In this document: piece by piece, positions 35,429 through 43,998 of the stretch | Layout: every line of letters starts with the position of its first letter | Numbering within the stretch: the stretch's first letter is position 1 | NCBI GenBank assembly: GCA_016125495.1 | Contig: WGLQ01000005.1 | Location: 36,524-100,523 of the forward strand | Direction: 5' to 3' | DNA length: 64,000 nucleotides | Source of the DNA: Hyphomicrobiales bacterium | GTDB taxonomy: Bacteria; Pseudomonadota; Alphaproteobacteria; Rhizobiales; RI-29 | The notes under the pieces: model-generated | Told to the model about the DNA's origin: nothing | The model's input: only the letters and a program-made list of their open reading frames with translations | The model's database searches: none | Position numbers and translations under genes: made by a program

Positions 35429-35995
35429 CTATTCGATCCAGAGGTTGGCGAGGCTGAAGGGCACGGCGTCGAATGGCGGGGCGGCGGCCATGTCGTCGCC
35501 GACGACTACGGTGAGCAGCACGTAGAGGCCGGCGCGCAGCTCGAACACCTTGAGTGTTCGGCCGTCGGGATCGAGCAGCCAGAGGTGTTTCACCCCTTCG
35601 CGGGCATAGACCGCTCGTTTGGGGCCGCGATCGAGTTGCGCGGTGGAGGGCGAGAGCACCTCGCAGACCCAATCCGTTGACGTCTCGAACCAGGCCGTTT
35701 CGGGTAGCCGGGGCATGCGCTCGCGACGCCAGCCAGCAAGGTCGGGAACGACGATGTCGTCGGCGAGGTGCAATTCGGGCTCGACGAGGACCAGCCAGCC
35801 ACCCGGACCACCACGGCCGCGGCCGAACGGATTGACGAGGTCGCTCGCTAACTCGGTCGTGACTTGGACATGGCGCGGTCGGGGTCGGGGATGCGCGTAG
35901 AGGTTGCCGGCGACGATCTCACCGGTGACATGGTCCGGCAGATCGACGATATCCTGGTAGGTGGCGGTTCGGCTGATGGCGCGGGCCTGGCTCAT
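35429..35995 (-). CDS. Uma2 family endonuclease-like protein (DUF820)
   Basis: A 188-residue protein with a PD-(D/E)xK nuclease-type core: a Glu in TGEIVAGNLYAH, VVPDLAGWR carrying the Asp, and CEVLSPSTAQLDRGPKRAVYA carrying Glu and the helix-borne Lys, then VKHLWLLDPDGRTLKVFEL. The ATG at 35995 has GAGAGG six bases upstream; the longer open frame has no family features. Uma2 proteins are abundant in cyanobacteria and scattered in other bacteria, with unknown roles. Here it sits on the opposite strand between ruvB and ybgC, interrupting an otherwise conserved cluster, with its stop just 25 bases past ruvB. It is probably a late insertion. Confidence 0.85.
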   Translation of the reverse strand: MSQARAISRTATYQDIVDLPDHVTGEIVAGNLYAHPRPRPRHVQVTTELASDLVNPFGRGRGGPGGWLVLVEPELHLADDIVVPDLAGWRRERMPRLPETAWFETSTDWVCEVLSPSTAQLDRGPKRAVYAREGVKHLWLLDPDGRTLKVFELRAGLYVLLTVVVGDDMAAAPPFDAVPFSLANLWIE

Positions 35996-36065
35996 GGAAC
36001 CTCTCGTTCGAGCGTTCGGGAAACGCGCGGTGCATGCGCCACAATATAGCAACGGGACGGAGCCG

Positions 36066-36584
36066 ATGACACCCGTGGGCGACGATGTAGTGCGGGCCGG
36101 CGAGGCGATGGATAGCGCGGGCGCCTGTGCCGCGAGCGGATGGCCGGACCTTGCCGGGCGGCTCACCGCGTCGGGTCACGAACTCGCCGTGCGGGTCTAT
36201 TTCGAGGACACCGACTTTTCCGGCGTCGCCTATCATGCCAGCCACGTGCGATGGATGGAGCGCGGGCGCTCGGACTACCTGCGGTTGCTCGGCGTTCATC
36301 ACCATGTGCTCCATGCGGGAGCCGATGGAGGAGACGGGGCGGGACCCGCCGCGTTCGTCGTGCGCCGGCTCGAACTGGACTATCTCGCTCCCGCGCGAAT
36401 CGACGATGTTCTGGTCGTCGCAACTCGGGTGGAGGAACTCGCGAGTGCCTACTGCCGGTTGAGCCAGGAGATCCGACGCGAGGGGACGGTGATCGCGCGC
36501 GGCCGGGTGCAGGTGGTTCTGGTCGGGGCAAGCGGACGGCCATTGCGGATCAAGGGGGCGCTGCGCGAGCAATTGTCGCGGTGA
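36066..36584 (+). CDS. ybgC: YbgC-type acyl-CoA thioesterase of the Tol-Pal cluster
   Basis: A 172-residue hotdog-fold thioesterase. The family active-site segment is VRVYFEDTDFSGVAYHASHV near residue 42, with the catalytic Asp in EDTD and the conserved His in YHASH, followed by RWMERGRSDYLRLLG. About 40 residues precede the core, longer than usual, so the true start could be the ATG at 36108; 36066 is kept because GGAG lies close upstream. An insertion GADGGDGAGP is Gly-rich. It is always found with tolQRAB-pal and is thought to act on phospholipid-linked acyl-CoA at the membrane. A 287-base stretch to tolQ holds no convincing gene. Confidence 0.93.
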   Translation: MTPVGDDVVRAGEAMDSAGACAASGWPDLAGRLTASGHELAVRVYFEDTDFSGVAYHASHVRWMERGRSDYLRLLGVHHHVLHAGADGGDGAGPAAFVVRRLELDYLAPARIDDVLVVATRVEELASAYCRLSQEIRREGTVIARGRVQVVLVGASGRPLRIKGALREQLSR

Positions 36585-36871
36585 CGGATGGGGGCGATGG
36601 GCAGGCACAGTGGTGCGCATGGCGCCGAGGTGACCTCGGGTGTGGAACGATACGGGTCCTTGTTTGGTCACAATAAGCCGTTCTATGAGCGGCTTGTGCG
36701 AGCCGGAATTGGCGTGCCGGCGAGCGAGGGCGGCCGCATCGGGCCGGCCATCATGTTTCCTTCTGTATCGGCCATCGTGCTGCAAGCGGGCGCGGTCGGA
36801 CAACTGATCCGGTCCGCCATCGGTCGGACGAGGCGGGCTGGCTCGAGGCGGCCCCAGTGGCGGGAGTTTCA

Positions 36872-37582
36872 ATGAACCCGGTCGAGATCCTGGCACTTCC
36901 CCACGGGGGTGAGGGCAGCCTCTCCATGATCGGCCTCTTCATGCAGGCCGACCCGGTCGTCAAGGCGGTGATGATCGGTCTGATGCTGGCTTCGGTATGG
37001 TCCTGGGCGATCATCTTCGAAAAGCTCATCGCGTTCTCGCGCGCTCGCCGCGATGCCAACCGCTTCGAGCAGATGTTCTGGTCGGGCCAGTCGCTCGAGG
37101 ATCTCTATGCCGGTCTCTCGCGCCAGAAGACGAGGTCGACGGCCGCGCTCTTCGTTGCCGCGATGCGCGAATGGAAGCGCAGCCTGGAGGCGACGCCGAA
37201 GTCGCTCCGTGGCTTGCAGGGGCGGGTCGAGAAGGTGATGGACGTCACGCTCGCTCGCGAGATGGAGCGCCTCGAGTCGCGGTTGCTCTTCCTGGCATCG
37301 GTCGCTTCGGCAGGGCCGTTCATCGGTCTCTTCGGAACGGTCTGGGGGATCATGAACAGCTTCACGGCGATCGCGGCCTCCAAGAACACGAACCTCGCCG
37401 TGGTGGCCCCAGGCATCGCCGAGGCGCTCTTTGCGACCGCGCTCGGCCTGCTGGCTGCCATCCCCTCTCTGATCTTCTACAACAAGTTCTCGAACGACGC
37501 GGGGCGCCTCGCGAGCCGTCTCGAGGGCTTCGCGGACGAGTTCTCGGCAATCATCTCGCGGCAAGTCGACGTCAGGAGCTGA
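36872..37582 (+). CDS. tolQ: TolQ, proton-channel subunit of the Tol-Pal system
   Basis: A 236-residue inner-membrane protein of the MotA/TolQ/ExbB family. Three helices: about residues 30-52 (VKAVMIGLMLASVWSWAIIF), 142-165 (FLASVASAGPFIGLFGTVWG) and 180-205 (VVAPGIAEALFATALGLLAA). The GLFGTVWGIMNSF motif is diagnostic. With TolR it forms the motor that energises TolA. The ATG at 36872 is preceded by CGGGAGTTTCA. Its stop lies two bases before the tolR start, so the two are coupled. Confidence 0.97.
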   Translation: MNPVEILALPHGGEGSLSMIGLFMQADPVVKAVMIGLMLASVWSWAIIFEKLIAFSRARRDANRFEQMFWSGQSLEDLYAGLSRQKTRSTAALFVAAMREWKRSLEATPKSLRGLQGRVEKVMDVTLAREMERLESRLLFLASVASAGPFIGLFGTVWGIMNSFTAIAASKNTNLAVVAPGIAEALFATALGLLAAIPSLIFYNKFSNDAGRLASRLEGFADEFSAIISRQVDVRS

Positions 37583-37584
37583 CC

Positions 37585-38034
37585 ATGGGAGCCAGCCTCC
37601 AGGGGAGTTCGCGCGGCAAGAAGTCGGGTCGCCGCGCGCGGCACATGCCGTTGGCGGAGATCAACGTCACGCCTTTCGTCGACGTGATGCTGGTGCTGCT
37701 GATCATCTTCATGGTGACAGCGCCGCTGCTCACGGTCGGCGTGCCCATCGAGTTGCCCAAGACGCGTGCGAAACAGATTTCGTCGAACCAGGAGCCTCTG
37801 ACGGTCACGCTCTCGGCGAAGGGTGATATCTTTCTCATGGAAACCGCCGTCACTCTCGACGAACTGGCGCCGCGACTGCAGGCGATCGCGGCCAGCAAGG
37901 GGGGGACGGACGAGGCGATCTTCGTTCGTGGTGACAGCGCGATCGATTATGGTCAGGTCATGCGTGTGATGGGGCGAATCAGCGCGGCGGGGTTCACGAA
38001 GGTGTCGCTGATCACCGATATCGAGGGTTCGTGA
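37585..38034 (+). CDS. tolR: TolR, motor subunit of the Tol-Pal system
   Basis: A 149-residue ExbD/TolR protein with one N-terminal helix (FVDVMLVLLIIFMVTAPLL). The helix carries the essential protonatable Asp in the EINVTPFVDVMLV motif near residue 32, and a periplasmic domain follows. The basic leader (RGKKSGRRARHMP) keeps the N-terminus inside. The start ATG at 37585 has AGGAG upstream within the tolQ end. Length and motif are standard. Confidence 0.97.
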   Translation: MGASLQGSSRGKKSGRRARHMPLAEINVTPFVDVMLVLLIIFMVTAPLLTVGVPIELPKTRAKQISSNQEPLTVTLSAKGDIFLMETAVTLDELAPRLQAIAASKGGTDEAIFVRGDSAIDYGQVMRVMGRISAAGFTKVSLITDIEGS

Positions 38035-38047
38035 AGGCGGAGGAACG

Positions 38048-38953
38048 ATGCGCATCGCTTTCTTCGTCTCGCTGTTCCTGCATGCCGCATTGATCGGCTG
38101 GGGGCTGCTCGAATTCGGTCAATCCAAACCGCTCGATCTGCCGCAGCCGACGCGGATCAACGTCGAGATCGTCGATATCGCAGAACTGACCCGCATCCGG
38201 CAGGGGACCCCCAAGCCGGAACCGACGGTCGCCACGCCGCCGCCGCCCAAGGAGACGCCGCCGGCAAAGACGCCGACGCCGCCAAAGCGGGTCGCGGCGC
38301 TCCCGCCGCCAGCGCCAGCGGCGCCGTCCGAACCGGTGCCACCCGCGGCCAAGAGTGAGCCCGAAGCGACGGCCGCACCCGCCGCGGCACCGGCGCCACC
38401 GCGCAAGCCCAAGCCGCCCGCGCGCGCCGAACGCCCGAAGCCGGCCACCCAGCAGCCGCCCAAGAAGACGCCGCCCGCCCGCCGCGAGCAGCGCAACAAC
38501 TTCGATTCGGAAGACATCGCGGCGCTGCTCAACAAACTACCCGATGCCGCCCCTGCCGCGGCCGCACAGCCGGCTCAGACAGAAGCGCTCGGCAATCGCC
38601 AGCGTCGGACGCCGAACGTGCTCGGTCAGGCCGATGGACAGGGTGACCAGCTGACCATCAGCGAGTTCGACTTCTTCATGCGACAGATCGGGCAGTGCTG
38701 GACGCCACCGGTCGGGGCCGCCAATGCGCAGGCCTTGCTGCCTGTCATCGCTTTCGAACTCGACCGAAATGGCGCTGTCACGGGCATTCCGAGGGTAGTG
38801 AACCATCAGAGTTCGCCGTTCTTCATCGCCGCGGCGGATGCCGCGATCCGGGCGATCAAGGCCTGCCAGCCCTACCGCCTGCCGAAGGACAAGTACGACG
38901 ATTGGGCGCGTAACGAGATCACCTTCGATCCAACGCGGATGTTCGGCGGGTGA
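38048..38953 (+). CDS. tolA: TolA, envelope-spanning link of the Tol-Pal system
   Basis: A 301-residue protein. A single N-terminal helix (IAFFVSLFLHAALIGWGLL) is followed by a long Pro/Ala/Lys-rich linker (residues about 55-155, rich in PPP and APA). A TonB-like C-terminal domain (about 205-301) contains FDFFMRQIGQCWTPP and AIRAIKACQPYRLP, with the two Cys of the TolA-C fold. The linker is Pro-rich rather than the Ala/Lys helical rod of Escherichia coli, as is normal in Alphaproteobacteria. GGCGGAGGAACG precedes the ATG. It connects the TolQR motor to TolB and Pal. Confidence 0.95.
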   Translation: MRIAFFVSLFLHAALIGWGLLEFGQSKPLDLPQPTRINVEIVDIAELTRIRQGTPKPEPTVATPPPPKETPPAKTPTPPKRVAALPPPAPAAPSEPVPPAAKSEPEATAAPAAAPAPPRKPKPPARAERPKPATQQPPKKTPPARREQRNNFDSEDIAALLNKLPDAAPAAAAQPAQTEALGNRQRRTPNVLGQADGQGDQLTISEFDFFMRQIGQCWTPPVGAANAQALLPVIAFELDRNGAVTGIPRVVNHQSSPFFIAAADAAIRAIKACQPYRLPKDKYDDWARNEITFDPTRMFGG

Positions 38954-39094
38954 GGAACGGGACGAGCGCGTCGCGGCGCCGACAACGGTTGCGATCCGCC
39001 TAGAAATAGTCGCCAGTCCGTTGGAAAACGGGGATGCTGGCGTGGCACCATGGACCGCGGGGCGCGTTGCCTGCACAAGTCGCGTGACGCCACG

Positions 39095-39120
39095 GCCCTG
39101 CCGGTGATCTCCGGCAGGGC
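39095..39120 (+). other. Stem-loop between tolA and tolB
   Basis: GCCCTGCCGG (39095-39104) and CCGGCAGGGC (39111-39120) form ten perfect pairs around TGATCT, within the 237-base gap. No U-run follows. It probably influences message stability or partial termination within the tol operon. Confidence 0.45.
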
Positions 39121-39190
39121 TCGACCGGTGGCATGACTGGGACAAACTGCACCGGCGACGGCCACGGGCAGGAAAGGGAAGGTTGTGGGA

Positions 39191-40567
39191 ATGCGGGCAG
39201 CTTCGCTTTCGAGCCGGGTAGAGTGCGGTGCGCGCACGGGCGCCGCGAAGGCGGCTGCCTCGATCGGCTTCGTCCTGGTGGCGCTTGCGCTGGCGATGAG
39301 CCTCGTTGCGCCGGCCCATGCCGTGACCGGGCGGGTGACCGAGGGCTCGCTCAACCCCCTCAAGATCGCGATACCGGAGTTCCTGGGCGTCGACGAGGAA
39401 AGCGGCCGGCTCGGGGCCAGCATCGCCGGGGTCATCGCCGCCGACCTGCAAGGCTCGGGCCTCTTCGAGCCGATCGACCCGGCGGCCTTCATCGAGCGCG
39501 GTGCCAGCGCGCAGCAGGTTCCACGCTTTGCCGACTGGCGTGTGCTGGAGGCCGAGGCGCTCGCGGTCGGCAATGTGACCTCCGGCGGCAACGGGCGGCT
39601 CGAGGTCGCCTTTCGCCTTTGGGATGTCTACACCGGGCGCCAGAGCGCTGGCCAGTCGTTCGCGTTCGATGCCGCAAACTGGCGCCGCGTCGCGCATCTC
39701 ATTGCCGACGTCATCTACGAGCGTTTGACCGGCGAAGCGGGATACTTCGACACGCGCGTCGTCTTCATCGACGAGACCGGACCGAAGGACCGCAGGGTCA
39801 AACGGTTGGCAATCATGGACCAGGACGGGGCGAATGTGCGGGTGCTCTCGCGGGGCGACTCGCTGGTGCTGACACCGCGTTTCAGCCCGACCTCGCAGCT
39901 CATTACCTACATGTCCTACGATGGCGGGCGGCCGAGTGTGCACCTCATGAACATCGACAGCGGTGAGCGTCAGGTGGTCGGCAACTTCCCGACTATGTCG
40001 TTCGCCCCACGCTTCTCGCCGGACGGGCGCAAGATCATCATGAGTCTGCAGCAGGGCGGGGCTTCGGCCATCCACGAACTCGACCTGCAATCGCGCGCCA
40101 CGCGCCAACTGACACAGGCCAATGCCATCGACACGGCGCCGTCCTACGCGCCCGACGGGCGTCAGATCGTGTTCGAATCGGACCGCGAAGGTGGCCAGCA
40201 GCTCTTCGTCATGAATGCCGATGGCTCGGCGCAGCGCCGCATCAGCTTCGGGGAAGGGCGTTATTCGACGCCGGTCTGGTCGCCGCGCGGCGACCTCATT
40301 GCGTTTACGAAGCAGTACGCAGGCCGCTTTCTCATCGGGGTCATGGCGCCGGACGGCAGCGGCGAGCGAATCCTCACGGGCGGCTTTCACAACGAAGGCC
40401 CGACTTGGGCGCCGAACGGCCGGGTCCTGATGTTCTTTCGGGAGTCGCCCGGAGAGAACGGCGGTCCGGCCATCTACTCGATCGATCTCACCGGTTACAA
40501 CGAGCGACGGGTGCCGACCCCTTCGTTCGCCTCGGACCCGGCCTGGTCGCCAAGGCTCGGGCGTTGA
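39191..40567 (+). CDS. tolB: TolB, periplasmic beta-propeller of the Tol-Pal system
   Basis: A 458-residue periplasmic protein. The signal peptide has a hydrophobic core at [20 protein letters not shown]. An N-terminal domain ([10 protein letters not shown] through [18 protein letters not shown]) is followed by a six-bladed propeller with WD-like repeats: [67 protein letters not shown] and [13 protein letters not shown]. It binds Pal and TolA. The ATG at 39191 has GGGAAGG upstream; a GTG at 39185 is in frame. Lengths are typical. Confidence 0.97.
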   Translation: MRAASLSSRVECGARTGAAKAAASIGFVLVALALAMSLVAPAHAVTGRVTEGSLNPLKIAIPEFLGVDEESGRLGASIAGVIAADLQGSGLFEPIDPAAFIERGASAQQVPRFADWRVLEAEALAVGNVTSGGNGRLEVAFRLWDVYTGRQSAGQSFAFDAANWRRVAHLIADVIYERLTGEAGYFDTRVVFIDETGPKDRRVKRLAIMDQDGANVRVLSRGDSLVLTPRFSPTSQLITYMSYDGGRPSVHLMNIDSGERQVVGNFPTMSFAPRFSPDGRKIIMSLQQGGASAIHELDLQSRATRQLTQANAIDTAPSYAPDGRQIVFESDREGGQQLFVMNADGSAQRRISFGEGRYSTPVWSPRGDLIAFTKQYAGRFLIGVMAPDGSGERILTGGFHNEGPTWAPNGRVLMFFRESPGENGGPAIYSIDLTGYNERRVPTPSFASDPAWSPRLGR

Positions 40568-40826
40568 CCGTTCCGGGAGCGTCGTGGGCACCTGTTCAGT
40601 GGCCATTGGAATTGCCAGCAAGTGCCTCTTTTCCTTACCCTTCAGGTTCCAGGGCGCAGACCGACCGGTGGCCCCCGCCAAGCGTGGCGCCCGTGCTGGT
40701 CTCGTGGCATTTTCGCACCAACGCCGTGGAAAACCTGCGTCACCTTGGGGGCTTTGCTTGATCGACTCTGCCGACGCCAGCTAATCGAGAATACGGCGAT
40801 TGCCGATTAGCAGAGGAGAGAAGACC

Positions 40827-40964
40827 ATGCAGGGTTTGAAGGGCGCACTCGTCGTTGCCGCTGTGCTGGCGACGGCTGCTCTTGGTGCATGCCGCAAGGA
40901 AGTCCCCCACACGCCGATGAAGCTCGGCGCGGCGGACGTGGCTGTGCAGCAGGTCGCGGAGTAA
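40827..40964 (+). CDS. Tiny lipoprotein, 45 residues, unknown function
   Basis: A short frame with AGAGGAGAGAAGACC as ribosome site. The product begins MQGLKGALVVAAVLATAALG and then ACRKE: a basic start, a hydrophobic core and a lipobox L-G-A-C at residues 19-22, so the mature chain would be about 24 residues beginning with a lipidated Cys. The tail HTPMKLGAADVAVQQVAE has no known motif. It sits inside the tol operon between tolB and pal, all on one strand. Size recalls entericidin-like lipoproteins, but sequence identity is not evident. Confidence 0.7.
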   Translation: MQGLKGALVVAAVLATAALGACRKEVPHTPMKLGAADVAVQQVAE

Positions 40965-41306
40965 TTCGCGAAAGGATTCTGGCTCCCACGGAAACGTGGC
41001 GAGCCAGCGGAATGCGAGACCGCGCCATCGTCAAATCAGGCGATGTGCGCGGTTTCTCTTTGAAGGCCCGTAAGTGGTCGGGCGGCGTCTCGGCCACAGC
41101 AGCGGCCATCGATACAATGGTCACGCCGCTGCCGGACGGCGTCATGCCGATCGGTGGATTGCGGGGACGAGACGGCGGACGTTCCTGCTGCAGGCGCAAA
41201 TCGCGTTGCCCACGTCACAATTTCGCGCCAACTTGGTGGCATGCCGTTCCAGGTCACGCGCGCGCTCAGCGCTGGAAATGCCCGCACGGGGTCAGCGAGG
41301 TCGGAG
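40965..41306. other. Spacer between the small lipoprotein gene and pal
   Basis: These 342 bases hold open frames on both strands without domains, signal peptides or ribosome sites. The frame reaching pal from 41154 is an extension without signal-peptide character. A pal promoter may lie here, since pal is often also transcribed separately, but no clear -35/-10 elements were picked out. Confidence 0.4.
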
Positions 41307-41822
41307 ATGAGACTGCAACCGCACAACATGTTTTCGCGCTTCGCGGCGATCAGCGCCGTCGCGCTGCTTGCGGCGGGTTGCGCGAATCAGGCCGCCTCAC
41401 CGACGGCGGACCTTGCGAACGGCGGCTACGGGTCGAGCGGTCCGGTGACGCCGGGCACGGAGCGTGATTTCAGCGTCAACGTCGGGACCACGGTCTACTT
41501 CACGACCGACAGCACCGATCTCACCCCGGAAGCCCAGCAGACCCTGCAGAAGCAGGCGCTCTGGCTCAATCAGTATCCGCAGTACACCATCACGCTCGAA
41601 GGTCACGCCGACGAGCGGGGCACGCGGGAATACAACATAGCGCTCGGCGCTCGGCGGGCCGAGACGGTTCGCTCGTTCCTGACGGGGCAGGGTGTGCAGC
41701 CGCAGCGCATGCGGACCATCTCCTTCGGTAAGGAGCGTCCGGTGGCAGTGTGCAACGACATCTCATGCTGGTCGCAGAACCGGCGCTCGCACACACTCCT
41801 CAATAACCGTTCGTCCAGCTGA
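41307..41822 (+). CDS. pal: Pal, peptidoglycan-associated lipoprotein
   Basis: A 171-residue outer-membrane lipoprotein. Signal MFSRFAAISAVALLAAGC with the lipobox LAAGC gives a lipidated Cys near residue 25. A short linker precedes the OmpA-like domain at about 60-165: TVYFTTDSTDLTPEAQQTL, then GHADERGTREYNIALGARRA, which holds the Asp and Arg that bind the diaminopimelate of peptidoglycan. The ATG at 41307 has GAGG upstream; the ATG at 41328 is an in-frame alternative. It partners TolB and TolA during division. Confidence 0.96.
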   Translation: MRLQPHNMFSRFAAISAVALLAAGCANQAASPTADLANGGYGSSGPVTPGTERDFSVNVGTTVYFTTDSTDLTPEAQQTLQKQALWLNQYPQYTITLEGHADERGTREYNIALGARRAETVRSFLTGQGVQPQRMRTISFGKERPVAVCNDISCWSQNRRSHTLLNNRSSS

Positions 41823-42086
41823 CGGCGGCCTCGACGTCGCGACCGTCGCCCCGGCGTTGCCGCCGGTCGGTGCGTTGCGTGCGCCCCTTGCGGTCCCATT
41901 GACCGTTGCGAGCCGCGGATCATTCTGCCGGCGTCGCCAACTCATCCTCGCCCAGACAACCTGTTGGGCCAAAATTCGGCCCAAGAGACATGGCGTGCTC
42001 ATTCCGACGGGGTGACCGCATCCGGCGCGGCTGCAATTGCGCGGTGGTGCGGCCCCCAGCACTGTCCCAAGCGGCTGGGTCGAACA

Positions 42087-43667
42087 ATGATGAAGCGGCG
42101 TCGAAATCGGATTGCATTGGGCCTCGTCGGTGGGCTCGCGCTGGCGGTGGTTTGGCCAGTTGGTTCAGGCTGGGCTCGTGAGGCAACGGGCGGCCAAGCC
42201 GAGATCGTGCGCCTCAGGGCCGAGATCGAAGCGCTGGCCCAGCGGCTGCGTGAGATCGAGGAGCGTGGCTTGGCGGCTGACCGCGCGATTGCCGATCAGG
42301 CCGTCGAGCCGGTTCCCGTCGAACCGCTCGGTGCCATGCAGGAGGATGGCGGCGCCAGAAATGACAGTCCCACGGCGACGGGCGCACGTTGGCTGATGGT
42401 CGAGGCCCGGCGGGCCCGTGCGAGCGGCGATCTCGAGAGCGCCGAACTCTACTTCGCTGCCGTCATCGAAGCCTATGAAGGCGAAAGCATCGCATCCGAG
42501 GCGCGCGCCGAGTTGCTGGACCTCTACCGCTCGCGCGCGCCGTTCGACCACGGCGCGACCGTCGGCGAGCCGGTGTTCGCGCAGGACGACGAGAATGGCG
42601 AGCAGCCGAGCCCCGAGCCGCTGGCGCTGGAGGCCGACAATGCGCCGGCGGGCCAAGCGCGCGACGTCGGCGACGATGCGCTCGTGGCCGAGGTGCTCGC
42701 CGAACTGCGGCGTCGGCGGTCGGTCGGCGATCAGGTTGTCGACTTCGGTGGCGGCGTCAGCGCACCGGCCGGCGAATTGGATTCGCGTGGTCGCCGGGGG
42801 TCCGGGGGTGGACCATCGCTGGTCGACGGGGAAGCGTTGCTGCGCGAGGCTTTGCCAGATGAGTTTCGTGACGATGTCGATCCGGCGCTGGATGCGCGGC
42901 CTTCAGAAAAGCGGGCCGCTGACGGCGGGGCGAGCGTTCCGGCCGACGGCAATGATCGCAACGAGGGGGTCGTCGATCATGGCTTGGCGCGCAGTCTCCT
43001 CGGTCTCGGGGGGGATCCGGCGGACTTTCGCGCCAGTGTCGGTGATCGCGTCTTCTTTCGTGCGGCAAGCGCGGACATCGATCCGGCTGCTGCTGGTGTG
43101 CTCGAGGCGCAAGCGCGTTGGATCATCGGGTTCGATCCGGCCCACGTGACAATCGAGGGGCATGCCGACGAACCCGGAACGGACGCGCAGAATCTCGACC
43201 TCTCGGTGGCGCGTGCCCAGGCGGTCCGGCTGTTCCTCATCGAGAACGGGGTTTCCGAGGACCTGATCGAGATCGTCGCCTTCGGACGAACGGAGCCGGT
43301 GGCGCAGTGCGACCGCGATATCTGCGCCCGCCAGAACAGGCGAGTCGTCACGGTCGTGGGGGCAGCGCGAGCCCGGCCGGGCCGCGTTTCGCACGAGCAA
43401 CGACATGGGCCGAAGGTCGGCGAGCCGGCGACAGCGGTCGGCGTGCCTGCGACGGGGACATTCCGGGTCAGCCGCGTCGAGCCGGTGCGCTCGGGGTCAG
43501 ACGGGGCGGAGACGATCGTCGAGAGCGGCGAGCGAGGCGACGGCGTCGCGGGTGCCGGGTTACCCCGCGCGGAAGCGCCAGCACCGCAGGTCGCCCCGCC
43601 GGTTCGGCGCCGTCCACGCGACATTTCCGAGGCGCTGCGTCAGATCGACCTCTCAAGGTCGCGCTGA
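42087..43667 (+). CDS. Hybrid of CpoB-like N-terminus and Pal/OmpA-like peptidoglycan-binding domain
   Basis: A 526-residue exported protein with no exact family recognised. Signal peptide ALGLVGGLALAVVWPVGSGWA, then a short coiled coil (EIVRLRAEIEALAQRLREIE, residues 39-58). One TPR-like helical pair follows (ARWLMVEARRARASGDLESA, about 100-148), much like the start of CpoB. An acidic, Gly/Ala-rich disordered stretch spans 150-315. An OmpA-like domain at about 320-430 (VFFRAASADIDPAAAGVLEA, then GHADEPGTDAQNLDLSVARA) keeps the peptidoglycan-binding Asp and Arg. A 95-residue disordered tail ends it. It lies between pal and cpoB in the same direction. The ribosome site is poor. No lipobox was seen, so it is probably free in the periplasm. 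Confidence 0.8.
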   Translation: MMKRRRNRIALGLVGGLALAVVWPVGSGWAREATGGQAEIVRLRAEIEALAQRLREIEERGLAADRAIADQAVEPVPVEPLGAMQEDGGARNDSPTATGARWLMVEARRARASGDLESAELYFAAVIEAYEGESIASEARAELLDLYRSRAPFDHGATVGEPVFAQDDENGEQPSPEPLALEADNAPAGQARDVGDDALVAEVLAELRRRRSVGDQVVDFGGGVSAPAGELDSRGRRGSGGGPSLVDGEALLREALPDEFRDDVDPALDARPSEKRAADGGASVPADGNDRNEGVVDHGLARSLLGLGGDPADFRASVGDRVFFRAASADIDPAAAGVLEAQARWIIGFDPAHVTIEGHADEPGTDAQNLDLSVARAQAVRLFLIENGVSEDLIEIVAFGRTEPVAQCDRDICARQNRRVVTVVGAARARPGRVSHEQRHGPKVGEPATAVGVPATGTFRVSRVEPVRSGSDGAETIVESGERGDGVAGAGLPRAEAPAPQVAPPVRRRPRDISEALRQIDLSRSR

Positions 43668-43998
43668 TGATGACGATGGGAGTGCCCGCAATTCCCCGGT
43701 TGGGGGGCGGCGGGCCGTCCGGAGTGTGTCGACCGGGAAACGGCGGAAGGCCAGCGCACCCGGGCCTTGCTCGGCGAGCCGGCGCGGTATGGCGCGGTCT
43801 GGCCCGAGCGGTTATCCTCGGCTCGGAACATGGGCGTCACCGTGGCGCGACAGCGATCGTCGGCGGGTGCCGACACCGGGGATTGCCGAAATGGCGAATC
43901 TGCTGTCGTTTTTTCGGCTCAGCCGCTGTGACCTGAATGGGGCTGTCGTCCATCGCCAGGTCCAAGCACCGCGAGCCGCAGAAGTGGAACCCTGAGAT
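43668..43998. other. Spacer before cpoB
   Basis: 331 bases without a supported gene. Open frames are the tails or shadows of the neighbours. No strong hairpin or U-run was seen, so transcription could run on from the hybrid gene into cpoB. Confidence 0.4.

Noticed and set aside
36588..36875. 95-residue plus-strand frame between ybgC and tolQ
   Set aside because: No ribosome site, signal or domain, and its end overlaps tolQ in another frame. Treated as spacer.
38537..40681. Minus-strand frame of 714 residues opposite tolA and tolB
   Set aside because: It is antisense to two recognised genes and lacks any domain.
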